In this document: positions 47,347 through 57,109 of the stretch, one piece after another
Layout of the letters: the number at the start of each line of letters is the position of its first letter
Numbering within the stretch: position 1 is the first letter of the stretch
NCBI RefSeq assembly: GCF_002135295.1
Contig: NZ_NEGG01000010.1
Location: forward strand, 62,001 to 126,000
DNA from: Acinetobacter sp. ANC 5054
GTDB taxonomy: Bacteria; Pseudomonadota; Gammaproteobacteria; Pseudomonadales; Moraxellaceae
Length of the DNA: 64,000 nt
Direction: 5' to 3'
Translations under genes and position numbers: made by a program
Notes under the pieces: model-generated
Database searches by the model: none
What the model saw: only the letters and a program-made list of their open reading frames with translations
What the model was told of the DNA's origin: nothing

Positions 47347-48828
47347 TTAATTTGAGGACTGAGGCAACTCGGTCACAAGTCGTAAAGAAACAGACAACTC
47401 ATCCAACTGGAAATGCGGTCGTAAAAAGACCACAGATTTGTAGTGACCCGGTAATGCAGGGTTTTCTACAACTTTTACAGAAGCTTCGCGTAATGGATAT
47501 TGCGCTTTTGCTTCTTGAGATGCACCATCATCAAGTAATACGTACTGTGATAGCCATTCATTTAAGAATGTTTCAACATTACCTGCAGAGGCAAAACTAC
47601 CCACTTTGTCACGCATCATTGCTTTTAAATAATGTGCAATACGTGAAACCGCCATGATGTACTGGATTTGACTTGATAAAGCAGAGTTTGCATTTGCAGT
47701 ATCGCTGTCATATTTCTTTGGTTTTTGAGCAGATTGCGCACCAAAAAACGCGGCATAGTCAGTATTTTTGCAATGTACCAATGGGATAAAGCCTAAATCA
47801 CTGAGTTCTTTTTCACGACGGTCCGTAATTGCAATTTCAGTTGGACATTTAAAAACAACTTCACCATCGTTGGTTTTAAAGGTATGTACAGGTAAGCCTT
47901 CGACTAAACCGCCACCTTCAACCCCACGAATGGCAGCACACCAACCATGCATATCAAATGCATTGGTCAAACGTGTGCCAAATGCATAGGCTGCATTCAT
48001 CCATAAATATTCATTGTGGTTTTCGCCTGAAACCTCTTCAACATAGTTAAAGCCTTCAGTTGCAGTACCTTCTTTTGGATGATAAGGCAAACGCCCCAAT
48101 ACACGCGGCATCGTCAATGCAACATAACGTGCATCATCGCTTTCACGGAATGAGCGCCACTGTACATATTCGGCTGTTTCAAAGATTTTTGACACATCAC
48201 GTGGACGGTCGATATCAGTGAAAGACTCTAGTCCTAACATATTTGGACTTGCAGCAGAAATAAACGGTGCGTGAGCAGCAGCAGCCACATGCGAAATTTG
48301 TTCAAGCAAATACATATCTGAAGGTGTACGATCAAACTCAAAATCACCGATTAAAGTTGCATAAGGTGCGCCACCGAATGAACCATATTCTTCTTCATAA
48401 ATTTTCTTAAACAACGTACTTTGGTCAAAATCAGTCGCACCCTGAAAATCCTTGATTAACTCTTTTTTCGTTGTATTTAACATACGAATTTTTGTTAATG
48501 AATTCGACGGAGTTTCTTGGCAGAAGTAATATAGACCACGCCATGTTGACTCAATTTTTTGAAATTCTTCATGATGCATAATTTTGCTAAGCTGCGAAGA
48601 AATTAAAGCATCAATTTCAGCAATACGCTTATCAATTGATAAGGTCATATTCTCAGAAACAGTAATAGTTCCTGCCATGACTTCTTTCGCAAGTTCACCG
48701 ATTAAACTTTTAGCACGATCATGTTCTTGATCTGTACGTGCGATTCGACTTTGCTCAACAATAGAATCTAAAAGTGAATATTCTTCGGTTTCAAGATTTG
48801 TCGCAGTTGCAGTATTAAAATTACTCAT
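47347..48828 (-). CDS. tssC: T6SS sheath large subunit TssC
   Basis: A 493-residue VipB/TssC. Conserved stretches: FQKIESTWRGLYYFCQ, GASYATLIGDFEF-like GGAPYATLIGDFEFD, VAAAAHAPFISAASP, and the C-terminal AKAQYPLREASVKVVENPAL with PGHYKSVVFLRPHFQLDEL. Pairs with TssB to make the contractile sheath. Overlaps the tssB stop by 8 bases. Confidence 0.96.
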   Translation of the reverse strand: MSNFNTATATNLETEEYSLLDSIVEQSRIARTDQEHDRAKSLIGELAKEVMAGTITVSENMTLSIDKRIAEIDALISSQLSKIMHHEEFQKIESTWRGLYYFCQETPSNSLTKIRMLNTTKKELIKDFQGATDFDQSTLFKKIYEEEYGSFGGAPYATLIGDFEFDRTPSDMYLLEQISHVAAAAHAPFISAASPNMLGLESFTDIDRPRDVSKIFETAEYVQWRSFRESDDARYVALTMPRVLGRLPYHPKEGTATEGFNYVEEVSGENHNEYLWMNAAYAFGTRLTNAFDMHGWCAAIRGVEGGGLVEGLPVHTFKTNDGEVVFKCPTEIAITDRREKELSDLGFIPLVHCKNTDYAAFFGAQSAQKPKKYDSDTANANSALSSQIQYIMAVSRIAHYLKAMMRDKVGSFASAGNVETFLNEWLSQYVLLDDGASQEAKAQYPLREASVKVVENPALPGHYKSVVFLRPHFQLDELSVSLRLVTELPQSSN

Positions 48829-49324
48829 TTCCCGCCTCCACGCTTAATTTGCGAATTTGGTCAGTATTATTTAAGACTTCATCAAGCAAGTCTTCTAAGC
48901 GTTCATTATTCGAAATTTTATTGCGCAAATCCGATAAACGCTCACGTGCAGCAACCAATTTTTGTAAAGGATCAACCTGTTGCACTACATGTTCAGGTGT
49001 GAAATCCGCCATACTTTTGAATGTTAAGTCGACAGACATTCTGCCGCCTTCTTCAGTCAAAGTATTCTCAACTTGGAAGTTTGCACGCGGTGCAAGAGAT
49101 TCCATTACTTCATCAATATTGTCTAAATCAACATTAATAAATTTTTTATCTTTTAATTTGGTTTTTTCGACTTCAGAAGCTGCGGAGAAATCACCTAAAA
49201 CCCCGACAACAAACGGTAATTCTTTAATTTCCTTACCATCACCGACTTCCACGTCATATGTCAATTGCACGCGTGGAGGACGAATACGTTGTAGCTTTTT
49301 TTGCACACTTTCACGTTTTGCCAT
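48821..49324 (-). CDS. tssB: T6SS sheath small subunit TssB
   Basis: A 167-residue VipA/TssB beginning KRESVQKKLQRIRPPRVQLT and including LPFVVGVLGDFSAASEVEK and DFTPEHVVQQVDPLQKLVAA, diagnostic for the family. Conserved length. It follows the asaA-like gene by 20 bases. Confidence 0.96.
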   Translation of the reverse strand: MAKRESVQKKLQRIRPPRVQLTYDVEVGDGKEIKELPFVVGVLGDFSAASEVEKTKLKDKKFINVDLDNIDEVMESLAPRANFQVENTLTEEGGRMSVDLTFKSMADFTPEHVVQQVDPLQKLVAARERLSDLRNKISNNERLEDLLDEVLNNTDQIRKLSVEAGNE

Positions 49325-49344
49325 GAGTGTTATTTCCTTGTTAT

Positions 49345-50082
49345 TTATTTTTTCAATGTATCAAAAGGCGATGAACCTGCTGCTGGTTTTCTCACCGGAG
49401 TAGGAACTGTTTGTTTCACATGTGATTTGACAGTTGTGTTCTGCTTCGCTTGTGTCGTTTTCTTTGCTTGTGTATTGGTCTGTTTTTTAGTTTTTGGTTG
49501 ACTAGATTTTTTAAACTTCACAGTACTAGCCACCGTTTCAACACTTTTTTCATCCAAATCAGAACTGATATATGCTTTTTTATCAAGTGATGGCTGAATA
49601 TAACGAATGTTATCAGCAAGAACTTTTGCTGGTGAATAAGTACTCTCATCCAAAGTGCGATTTTCATTATTACGCATTTGATTCAACGCATTATGAGAGA
49701 TAGCCACACCTGCCAAAAATGTTACATCTGTTAAATCTGGAGAGTAATAATTATTTAATCTGAGTGAGTTTACAACTTGTAAAGCTTTTAAATTATAACC
49801 ATTCACCTGATATTTCTTTGCAATATCAACTAAAATTTCATTTTTAAGTGCGCTATTTTTTTTATTTTTCTTGTCACATAATTGGTTGTAATAACTAATG
49901 ATTTCTAAATCAGTATCACCTAAAGCTAGCGGATAATCCTTTACACAGGACTTATTTACCGTCGTCACCTCATCCTTTGCCAAAGCTATCTGGGAAAAAC
50001 ATGTCGCTAAAATTAAGGGTGTAAAAACACAAATTTTTTTCAAAATTGCCTCTGGTCTATCCATACACATGAAAGAAAACAT
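49345..50082 (-). CDS. asaA: AsaA-like periplasmic protein of the Acinetobacter T6SS
   Basis: A 245-residue exported protein; signal peptide around KKICVFTPLILATCFSQIALA. Mature part: LALGDTDLEIISYYNQLC with two Cys (CVKD, QLC), a short repeat-like helical domain, then a basic Thr/Lys/Gln linker (SQPKTKKQTNTQAKKTTQAK). It is the first gene of the tssB operon, the position of AsaA in Acinetobacter; AsaA is reported to affect TssM stability. Start could be the ATG at 50082 or the Met at 50064; neither has a good ribosome site. Symbol assigned on position and general features. Confidence 0.7.
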   Translation of the reverse strand: MFSFMCMDRPEAILKKICVFTPLILATCFSQIALAKDEVTTVNKSCVKDYPLALGDTDLEIISYYNQLCDKKNKKNSALKNEILVDIAKKYQVNGYNLKALQVVNSLRLNNYYSPDLTDVTFLAGVAISHNALNQMRNNENRTLDESTYSPAKVLADNIRYIQPSLDKKAYISSDLDEKSVETVASTVKFKKSSQPKTKKQTNTQAKKTTQAKQNTTVKSHVKQTVPTPVRKPAAGSSPFDTLKK

Positions 50083-50422
50083 AGTTTATTTGGAGAAATC
50101 ACCACTTATGTTCTGTGGGTTTTCTCTTCGTTTATAGAAAAATATTAAGGTGCGCAAATTTAACAAAATATAACAGCATGGAGTCAATACAAAATTCCGC
50201 AAAAAGCGACCTAGTTTGTCAACTATTTGTTTTTTTTTGTTTCTTTTTTTTAAATTAACTTTTTCATTTTTTAAATTTCTCTGTATTATATCGCCTAAAG
50301 TTAGACGCCAAAAAAGCGCAATGCGTTGATTTTAAAAATTTATTTTTATAGCAAGAATAATGAGATCACAGTTCACCATTTAATTTTTTTGTACTGTGTA
50401 TTTTAAATCTGATGAGTTTTTT
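50083..50422. other. Divergent T6SS control region
   Basis: 340 very AT-rich bases between the two T6SS arms. It has long T tracts (50229-50255) and a palindromic GC patch near 50294-50325 (CGCCTAAAGTTAGACGCC, AGCGCAATGCG). Both promoters must lie here. No sigma-54 box (GG-N10-GC) was recognised. Confidence 0.6.
50261..50289 (+). promoter_or_regulatory. Putative sigma-70 promoter for the tssH arm
   Basis: TTTTCA (50261-50266), exactly 17 bases, then TATTAT (50284-50289). It faces the plus-strand arm, about 130 bases before the tssH start. Only a sequence match; the -35 is poor. Confidence 0.35.
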
Positions 50423-53092
50423 ATGAATAATTTAAAAGTTTTAATTACAAAACTATCCCCTCATGCACGTATATCACTTGAAAAATCCGCCAATACTTGC
50501 ATTAATCAACAAAATTACGAAATAGAAATAGAGCACTTTTTACTCGAAATACTCAATCAAAATGATAAAAATGACCTTCAAATATTACTTGAAAAGTACA
50601 AAGTTTCACGTGAAGGTTTAATCAACGATCTGAAGGAAAGCATTTCACAGTTACCAAAAGGTAATACTCGTACTCCTATTTTTGCTAAATCTATTGTGCG
50701 TTTACTTGAGCAAGCATGGTTACTGGCATCTGCTGAACAAAATCCTTTAATTCGAAGTAGTCATTTGCTTGTTGCATTTTTGACAGCGCAAGATCTTTAC
50801 CAAATTGCAATACGCGCCTCAAGCTTATTTGAACTTTTACCAATCGATACGATTAAGCACAAATTCTTGGACCTCTGTGCGAAAAGTGTTGAAAATGAAG
50901 ATTACACCAATGAAGTGAATGATCATCAAAATAGTCAAAGTCTTCAATCACCAGCTTTTAAAACGCCTGCCTTAGATCAATACACCATTAATCTAACTGA
51001 AAAAGCTAAAAATGGTGGTATTGACCCTGTGATTGGTCGTGAATTTGAAATTCGTTTGATGCTCGATATTTTGATGCGCCGTCGACAAAACAACCCTATT
51101 TTAACTGGTGAACCAGGTGTAGGAAAAACGGCTGTTGTTGAAGGTTTGGCTTTAAAAATTGCAACCAATCAAGTCCCAGATGCACTTAAGAATGTCAGTA
51201 TTCACACGCTAGACATGGGCTTACTTCAGGCTGGAGCAAGTGTAAAAGGTGAATTTGAGAATCGATTAAAACAAGTCATTCATGAAGTTCAAGCCTCTGC
51301 TCACCCTATTATTCTATTTATAGATGAAGCTCATACATTAATTGGTGCGGGTGGCCAAGCAGGTCAAAATGATGCTGCAAACTTACTTAAACCTGCGCTT
51401 GCACGCGGAGAATTACGTACGATTGCGGCAACCACTTGGGCTGAATATAAACAATATTTTGAAAAAGATGCTGCATTAAGTCGTCGTTTTCAAGTGATTC
51501 AAGTTACCGAACCAACGGAAGACGTTGCGATTGATATGCTTCGTGCCATGATTCCTGTTATGGCAAAGCATTTCAGTTTACAAATTGATGATGAAGCGAT
51601 TGTCACGGCTGTCCATGCTTCACATCGTTATATTACCGGTCGCCAACTGCCAGATAAGGCGATCAGCGTACTTGATACAGCTTCTGCTCGCGTCGCACTA
51701 ACGCAAAATGCGCAACCTGTAAAATTAGATCAACTTCAAGCGCAGTTACATAACCTTAAGCTTGAACTGGCAATTTTAGAAAATGAACACAAAAACATCC
51801 CTATTCATCATGAGCGAATTGAAGCTTTAAATCATGAGTTGATTACACTAGAACAAGAAATTCAGGCGACTGAAAAGCAGTGGCAAACTGAACTTGATCT
51901 TGTTCGCCAAATTCAAGCATTTGAAAACGAAGCTGTCGATAACGCTGAATATATCGAGAAAGTGAGCGGACTTCGAAATGAACTTGCTCAATTACAAGGT
52001 CAAACACCCTTAGTATTTGAACGTGTGAATGCTCAAATTATCAATGAAATCATTTCTGACTGGACTGGTATCCCAGTGGGTAAAATGGTTAACGATGAAA
52101 TCAAACAAATTTTAAAATTAGAAGACCAACTAGAACAGCGTGTAATGGGACAAGATTATGCGTTACATCAATTGGTTCAAGGCATAAAAACTTCTAAAGC
52201 AAAATTAGAAGATCCGAACAAACCACAAGGCGTATTCATGCTTGTTGGCCCAAGTGGTGTAGGTAAAACTGAAACTGCCCTAGCCCTTGCCAATGAGCTT
52301 TATGGTGGTGAATCACATCTCATTACAATCAATATGTCTGAGTATCAAGAGGCACATACAGTTTCATCCTTAAAAGGTGCCCCTCCAGGCTATGTTGGCT
52401 ATGGTCAAGGGGGTGTATTAACTGAAGCTGTTCGTCGTAATCCATATAGCGTTGTTTTATTAGACGAAATTGAAAAAGCACATAGTGATGTTCAAGAGTT
52501 GTTCTACCAAGTCTTTGATAAAGGCACATTAGAAGATGGTGAAGGTCGTTTGATCGACTTTAAAAATACGACAATTTTATTAACATCAAATGCCGGTTCA
52601 AGCGCCATTATGCAAGCCTGTGTGAGCCAACCAGTTGAAGAATGGCCTACGGCAGAAGAATTGATTGATGTATTAAAACCAGCTTTATACAAGCAGTTTA
52701 AACCTGCATTTTTGGGTCGTATGCGTATTGTGCCTTATTTCCCACTACATGATGACTTACTGGTCCGTATTATTCATCATAAATTAGGAAAAATTACAGC
52801 ACGTATTCATAAACAATATGGAACTGAAACTCGCTATACAGATGATTTAGTTGAATTATTGTTAAGCCGTTGTACAGAAGTAGATAGTGGCGCACGTAAT
52901 GTTGATAACATTTTAAATTCGAGTGTATTACCCTCTCTTGCGACTGAGCTATTAATGGCAATGAGTGAACAAAAAATTCCATCACTTATCGAAATTGATG
53001 TAAAAGATGATGACATTATTTATTTACTTGACCCAAAAGCTAAACTTACTAAAAAACGCAATACCAAGAAGCCGAAAACTGTAGAAGCCTAA
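50423..53092 (+). CDS. tssH: T6SS disassembly ATPase TssH (ClpV)
   Basis: An 889-residue Clp/Hsp100 ATPase. A ClpN-like N-domain (about 1-150), first AAA module with GEPGVGKTAVVEGLALK and IILFIDEAHTLIGAGG, a middle coiled-coil (about 400-520), and second module with LVGPSGVGKTETALALANEL and VVLLDEIEKAHSDVQELFYQ. It recycles contracted sheath. The Met at 50423 (MNNLKVLITKLSPHARISLE) matches the family N-terminus; the 9 extra upstream codons do not. First gene of the plus arm. Confidence 0.95.
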   Translation: MNNLKVLITKLSPHARISLEKSANTCINQQNYEIEIEHFLLEILNQNDKNDLQILLEKYKVSREGLINDLKESISQLPKGNTRTPIFAKSIVRLLEQAWLLASAEQNPLIRSSHLLVAFLTAQDLYQIAIRASSLFELLPIDTIKHKFLDLCAKSVENEDYTNEVNDHQNSQSLQSPAFKTPALDQYTINLTEKAKNGGIDPVIGREFEIRLMLDILMRRRQNNPILTGEPGVGKTAVVEGLALKIATNQVPDALKNVSIHTLDMGLLQAGASVKGEFENRLKQVIHEVQASAHPIILFIDEAHTLIGAGGQAGQNDAANLLKPALARGELRTIAATTWAEYKQYFEKDAALSRRFQVIQVTEPTEDVAIDMLRAMIPVMAKHFSLQIDDEAIVTAVHASHRYITGRQLPDKAISVLDTASARVALTQNAQPVKLDQLQAQLHNLKLELAILENEHKNIPIHHERIEALNHELITLEQEIQATEKQWQTELDLVRQIQAFENEAVDNAEYIEKVSGLRNELAQLQGQTPLVFERVNAQIINEIISDWTGIPVGKMVNDEIKQILKLEDQLEQRVMGQDYALHQLVQGIKTSKAKLEDPNKPQGVFMLVGPSGVGKTETALALANELYGGESHLITINMSEYQEAHTVSSLKGAPPGYVGYGQGGVLTEAVRRNPYSVVLLDEIEKAHSDVQELFYQVFDKGTLEDGEGRLIDFKNTTILLTSNAGSSAIMQACVSQPVEEWPTAEELIDVLKPALYKQFKPAFLGRMRIVPYFPLHDDLLVRIIHHKLGKITARIHKQYGTETRYTDDLVELLLSRCTEVDSGARNVDNILNSSVLPSLATELLMAMSEQKIPSLIEIDVKDDDIIYLLDPKAKLTKKRNTKKPKTVEA

Positions 53093-53111
53093 GTTAGGAA
53101 ATAAGTAGAAT

Positions 53112-54239
53112 ATGAGTCTGGAACTCGAAACATTATTGCAACCCATTTCTGAGGATCAACCTTGTGGGAGTGATTATTCATTTTCGAATGATTTTCACGC
53201 AATAAAAAAAGCTAAAACGCAGGATGATCCATTACTTGATCAAGGTGATTGGATCGCCGAACCCAAACAAGCGGATTGGGGCTTTGTTCATCAAAAATCA
53301 TCCGAATTGTTATGTGAACAAACGAAGGATATCCGACTCTATGGTTGGTTACTTGAGGCTTGGACGCATATTCATGGTTTTGCTGGTATTGCAAAAGGTA
53401 TTGAACTGACTCAGCGTAGTCTTGAAAACTATTGGATACAGTTACACCCTGAAATTGAAGATGAAGATCTTGATCAGCGTTTAGGTTTGCTTCAAGGAAT
53501 AATTAATCAGATTCCAATACTGATTAAAACTGTACCTATAGTTAGTGCGAGTGCAGCATATTCATTGGCTGACTATGAACGTATGCTTCATCAACAAAAT
53601 CAACGTCGTAAATCGAGTCACGATGATGATGAACAAGATGACAGCATTAATGAAATGGAACAATTTGAACATGCCTTGTTCAACACATCAAAATCAATTC
53701 AGTATCAATCTTATCAACAATTTTTAGAAATCCTAAAAGTTTGGCAAAATCTAAAAGATACTTTAGATCAATTGATGGGATTAGATGCGCCAAGTTTTGC
53801 TGGTATTGACTCACAAATTGAAATGATTCATTTGAGTTTAAAAAAGATTTATAAAGCAGATGCATTTATGAATTCGACTTCAACTGAAACATCATCAACG
53901 ACTGTAAGCGAAACTCCAACAGCCTCCGCTATGCAACATGTGCAAAAAGATATGCAAATACAACAAGAACAAAATGCGCAACAATTTAAACCGCAAGCAC
54001 AGAACCATTTAGAAAACCGCGAACAAGCTATGCGTGTTTTGCAAGACATTGCGGATTATTTCCAAGTGAATGAACCTCATAGCCCTGTTAGCTATATGTT
54101 GCAAAAAACGATTAAGTGGTCGCAAATGCCATTACACGAATGGCTAACGCAAGTCATTAAAAATGAAAATCCGCTTGAAGCCGTACAAGAAATGTTAGGC
54201 GTTCAACAACAATCTAATGAATCAAATAGCGACTGGTAA
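53112..54239 (+). CDS. tssA: T6SS protein TssA (ImpA)
   Basis: A 375-residue TssA with the ImpA N-terminal domain (LLQPISEDQPCGSDYSFS; KDIRLYGWLLEAWTHIHG). The middle is Gln/Thr-rich (about 255-300, TSTETSSTTVSETPTAS) and the end resembles short TssA C-termini (PHSPVSYMLQKTIKWSQM PLHEWL). It caps the growing sheath-tube. 19 bases after tssH, 5 bases before tssK. Confidence 0.92.
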   Translation: MSLELETLLQPISEDQPCGSDYSFSNDFHAIKKAKTQDDPLLDQGDWIAEPKQADWGFVHQKSSELLCEQTKDIRLYGWLLEAWTHIHGFAGIAKGIELTQRSLENYWIQLHPEIEDEDLDQRLGLLQGIINQIPILIKTVPIVSASAAYSLADYERMLHQQNQRRKSSHDDDEQDDSINEMEQFEHALFNTSKSIQYQSYQQFLEILKVWQNLKDTLDQLMGLDAPSFAGIDSQIEMIHLSLKKIYKADAFMNSTSTETSSTTVSETPTASAMQHVQKDMQIQQEQNAQQFKPQAQNHLENREQAMRVLQDIADYFQVNEPHSPVSYMLQKTIKWSQMPLHEWLTQVIKNENPLEAVQEMLGVQQQSNESNSDW

Positions 54240-54244
54240 CATCA

Positions 54245-55609
54245 ATGTTTAGAGCAGAAAAAATTTTATGGGGTGAAGGTTTATTTTTACGCCCTCAACA
54301 CTTTCAATTGCAAGATGCATATCATGAGCAGCGTCTAAACCATACCGTTCGTGCAACAATCCCTTTTGCTTATGGCGTTCAAAGCCTGATTTTCGATGAG
54401 TCACAAATAAGCACCAATACATTAGCTTTAAATAAAGTTGAAATGATTTGGCAAGATGGTGAAATTTATCAAGCACCTGCACAAGATTTATTGCCCGAAC
54501 CGGTATTGTTAGATTCATTAAATTTACGAGGTGAAATGCAGGTTTATTTAGCATTACCGATCGTGCAACCCAACAAGCGTAATGTTAATTTTGAAGAAAA
54601 CACCCAATCCAGTCGCTATCATTCACATCTGACACAAACTCACGATTTATTTACTGATGCGACGGCAGCGGAGATTACGCTACTCCGTCGTCGTGCTGAA
54701 TTTAAAATTTTTGAGTTAGGCCAAGAACCACAACATAATCTTGATGGTTTCTTATATATGCCGATTGGGAAAATTAAACGACAAAGTTCGGGGAATTTTG
54801 TACTGGATTATCAATTTATCCCACCGATTTTACATATTAGTTCATGTGAATCTTTAATCACTGGCTTGAAACGTACACTGAATATTATCAAAGCCAAAAT
54901 TAAAACGATTCAATCGAATAATCGTGAAAATGAACAAAAGTTAATTGAATTCCGTTCAGGTGATATTGTTTCATTTTGGCTAGTGAATGCATTAAATACT
55001 GCGCACGCAACACTTAATCATTTATTGCAATATCCGCTGATTCATCCTGAACGATTATATTTTGAATTATTACGTTTGACTGGTTCATTATTAACATTTT
55101 CAACAGCTTATGAAGTTGATCAATTACCGCAATATCAACATCATAATTTGCAAGAAAGTTTTGCTCAACTTGATGTCATTTTGCGAGATTTACTCGACAC
55201 GATTATTTCTAACCGTTACATCAGTATTAACTTGAAAGAAACGCGCCCATCATATTGGGTTGGTAGTTTAGAAAGTGACAAAATCACTCGTGACTCTCGC
55301 CTTTATCTTGCTGTATCAAGTAGTGCAATGCCTACGCATGACATTATTTCCTATGTACCGTTACGCTTCAAAGTCGGCAATACCATTGATGTTGAACAAC
55401 GTGTGATGGCTGCTTTACCTGCCGTTCCATTACAACATATGATGCAAGTACCAACTGCAATTCCTGTACGTTCTGGGGTCAGCTATTTTGAAGTTGAACC
55501 AAATAATGACTTATATCAACGGATGCTGGATTCAGAATCAATTTGTGTCTATATCCCTGCAGGCTTCCAAGATATTTCGATCGAACTTATTGTTGTGATG
55601 AATGGATAA
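54245..55609 (+). CDS. tssK: T6SS baseplate-membrane linker TssK
   Basis: A 454-residue TssK, starting KILWGEGLFLRPQHFQLQD, which is the family signature (WxEGxFLxPQHFQ), with EQRLNHTVRATIPFAYG following. The C-terminal part includes HDIISYVPLRFKVG and the receptor-binding-like end. Trimers join baseplate wedges to TssL/TssM. Confidence 0.95.
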   Translation: MFRAEKILWGEGLFLRPQHFQLQDAYHEQRLNHTVRATIPFAYGVQSLIFDESQISTNTLALNKVEMIWQDGEIYQAPAQDLLPEPVLLDSLNLRGEMQVYLALPIVQPNKRNVNFEENTQSSRYHSHLTQTHDLFTDATAAEITLLRRRAEFKIFELGQEPQHNLDGFLYMPIGKIKRQSSGNFVLDYQFIPPILHISSCESLITGLKRTLNIIKAKIKTIQSNNRENEQKLIEFRSGDIVSFWLVNALNTAHATLNHLLQYPLIHPERLYFELLRLTGSLLTFSTAYEVDQLPQYQHHNLQESFAQLDVILRDLLDTIISNRYISINLKETRPSYWVGSLESDKITRDSRLYLAVSSSAMPTHDIISYVPLRFKVGNTIDVEQRVMAALPAVPLQHMMQVPTAIPVRSGVSYFEVEPNNDLYQRMLDSESICVYIPAGFQDISIELIVVMNG

Positions 55610-55618
55610 GGCATTAAA

Positions 55619-56422
55619 ATGAATACTTCAAACAATGCACCCTCTTTATTTGATGATGGCCAAATTGGACTGGGTGCATCAAAACCCATAACTGAAACAA
55701 AAGTAAACAGCTCTACAAATCTTGTTGATCTTTTGCATGATGGTTTTTACATTGTATTTCTTTTGAAAAATCAATATGTACCTTCAAATCCAACGAGTTT
55801 TAGGACAAAAATTTTAGATTTATTAAATCGTTTTGAAAGTCAGGCAAGAAAACTTCAGTTTAGTAATGATGATATTACCGATGCTAAATATGCCTATTGT
55901 GCTTTGTTAGATGAAACAATTGTGACTCAACAAGATGCGCGATTTTTCGACTTGCAAAATAATTGGATGATGAATCCGTTACAGTTAAGTCTTTTTGGTT
56001 CGCAACTCGCTGGCTATCGTTTCTTTGAAAATTTAGAACAAATTCGCTCGAAAAACAAAGAGCGCCTTGCTGCTCTAGAAGTTTACCATTACTGCATGTT
56101 ACTTGGTTTTCATGGTAAATATCGTCTTGAATCGATTGAAATGCTCAATTCATTGGTTGCACGTGTTGGTGATGAAATTGATTACATGAAAGGCAAAAAA
56201 GCATTTTCACCTTTTGCAGCATTGCCTGATCAAATTAAAAATATCATTCATCGTGAATTGCCATTTTTCTGGATTTTAATTTTTTGGGCATTGTTTGCAG
56301 TATTGGCTTTTGGTGGTTTGAAATACATGTTGTCTAACCAAAATAACAAGGCATTATCTCAATACCAAAATGTAATTACAGCCCCGTCAGAACAAGCTTA
56401 TATCACTATTCATTTACCATAA
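55619..56422 (+). CDS. tssL: T6SS membrane protein TssL (DotU), short form
   Basis: A 267-residue DotU protein. The cytoplasmic domain has NLVDLLHDGFYIVFLLKNQ, AKYAYCALLDETIVTQQ (the D-E-x-x motif), and HYCMLLGFHGKYRLES; the single C-terminal helix is LPFFWILIFWALFAVLAFGG. It ends soon after the helix, without a peptidoglycan-binding extension, which supports the role assigned to TagN. Confidence 0.94.
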   Translation: MNTSNNAPSLFDDGQIGLGASKPITETKVNSSTNLVDLLHDGFYIVFLLKNQYVPSNPTSFRTKILDLLNRFESQARKLQFSNDDITDAKYAYCALLDETIVTQQDARFFDLQNNWMMNPLQLSLFGSQLAGYRFFENLEQIRSKNKERLAALEVYHYCMLLGFHGKYRLESIEMLNSLVARVGDEIDYMKGKKAFSPFAALPDQIKNIIHRELPFFWILIFWALFAVLAFGGLKYMLSNQNNKALSQYQNVITAPSEQAYITIHLP

Positions 56423-56434
56423 GACTAAAATAAA

Positions 56435-57109
56435 ATGGCAAACGAAAAATCGAATAATGTACGTATTTTACAGTCAATACAAAAAAATAATTTACCACCA
56501 ATTGCACATGCTGCAATTGGTTTTTTAGTGGGTGCTGCCTTAATTATTGTTGCTGGTCTGGGTTATTTCTATCTTTCATCAGATGATTCATCCAATAATG
56601 AACCAAGATCAGTTCATCAGGATCAAAAGCCCGAATCTGGACAACCAATACAAGCTAAAAACCAAGTTTTACAAGATATGGATGTATTGGCACACCAATC
56701 GAGCAATCTTACTTCAGCCAATCTTGATAATGAAGATTCGAAAGAGTCTGACAATATCTATTCTAAAGAAATTGGCACAGCATTTAATCATGGCCATAGT
56801 GAAACAGTAGCATCAAGTAATCTGTCACAGCAAAAATCAGCTTCGCCATTTAATTTAGAGCAACCTAAACCACAGACGGTTCAACAAAAACCAACTGTCA
56901 TTAAAAATTCTACAGCTACAACAGCCGCAAAAACACCAGTTAAGCCAACACAAAGTGTAACGGTTCATACCACTAAACCAGCAACAGTAAAACCAGCTCC
57001 TGCAGTTGAAGAAAGTTATGAAGAACCAATGGGTGGTACGCAAATTTCTGAAACAAAACGTCCGAAAGTAAGTTCTGCCACAAATGTAAGCACTTCAGCC
57101 ACACCATGA
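56435..57109 (+). CDS. Uncharacterised T6SS-locus membrane protein
   Basis: A 224-residue protein of no family I recognise. A short cytoplasmic start, one helix (HAAIGFLVGAALIIVAGLGY, about 27-46), then a periplasmic low-complexity region rich in Ser, Thr, Pro, Gln and Lys (SVTVHTTKPATVKPAPAVEE). Placed between tssL and tagX, overlapping tagX by ATGA. The composition suggests a flexible linker reaching through the wall. Possibly the gene named asaC in Acinetobacter; name not certain. Confidence 0.7.
   Translation: MANEKSNNVRILQSIQKNNLPPIAHAAIGFLVGAALIIVAGLGYFYLSSDDSSNNEPRSVHQDQKPESGQPIQAKNQVLQDMDVLAHQSSNLTSANLDNEDSKESDNIYSKEIGTAFNHGHSETVASSNLSQQKSASPFNLEQPKPQTVQQKPTVIKNSTATTAAKTPVKPTQSVTVHTTKPATVKPAPAVEESYEEPMGGTQISETKRPKVSSATNVSTSATP

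Noticed and set aside
48849-49403. 184-codon plus-strand frame opposite tssB
   Set aside because: Pure antisense shadow of tssB and its neighbour; Ser/Phe/Cys-rich, no ribosome site, no domain.
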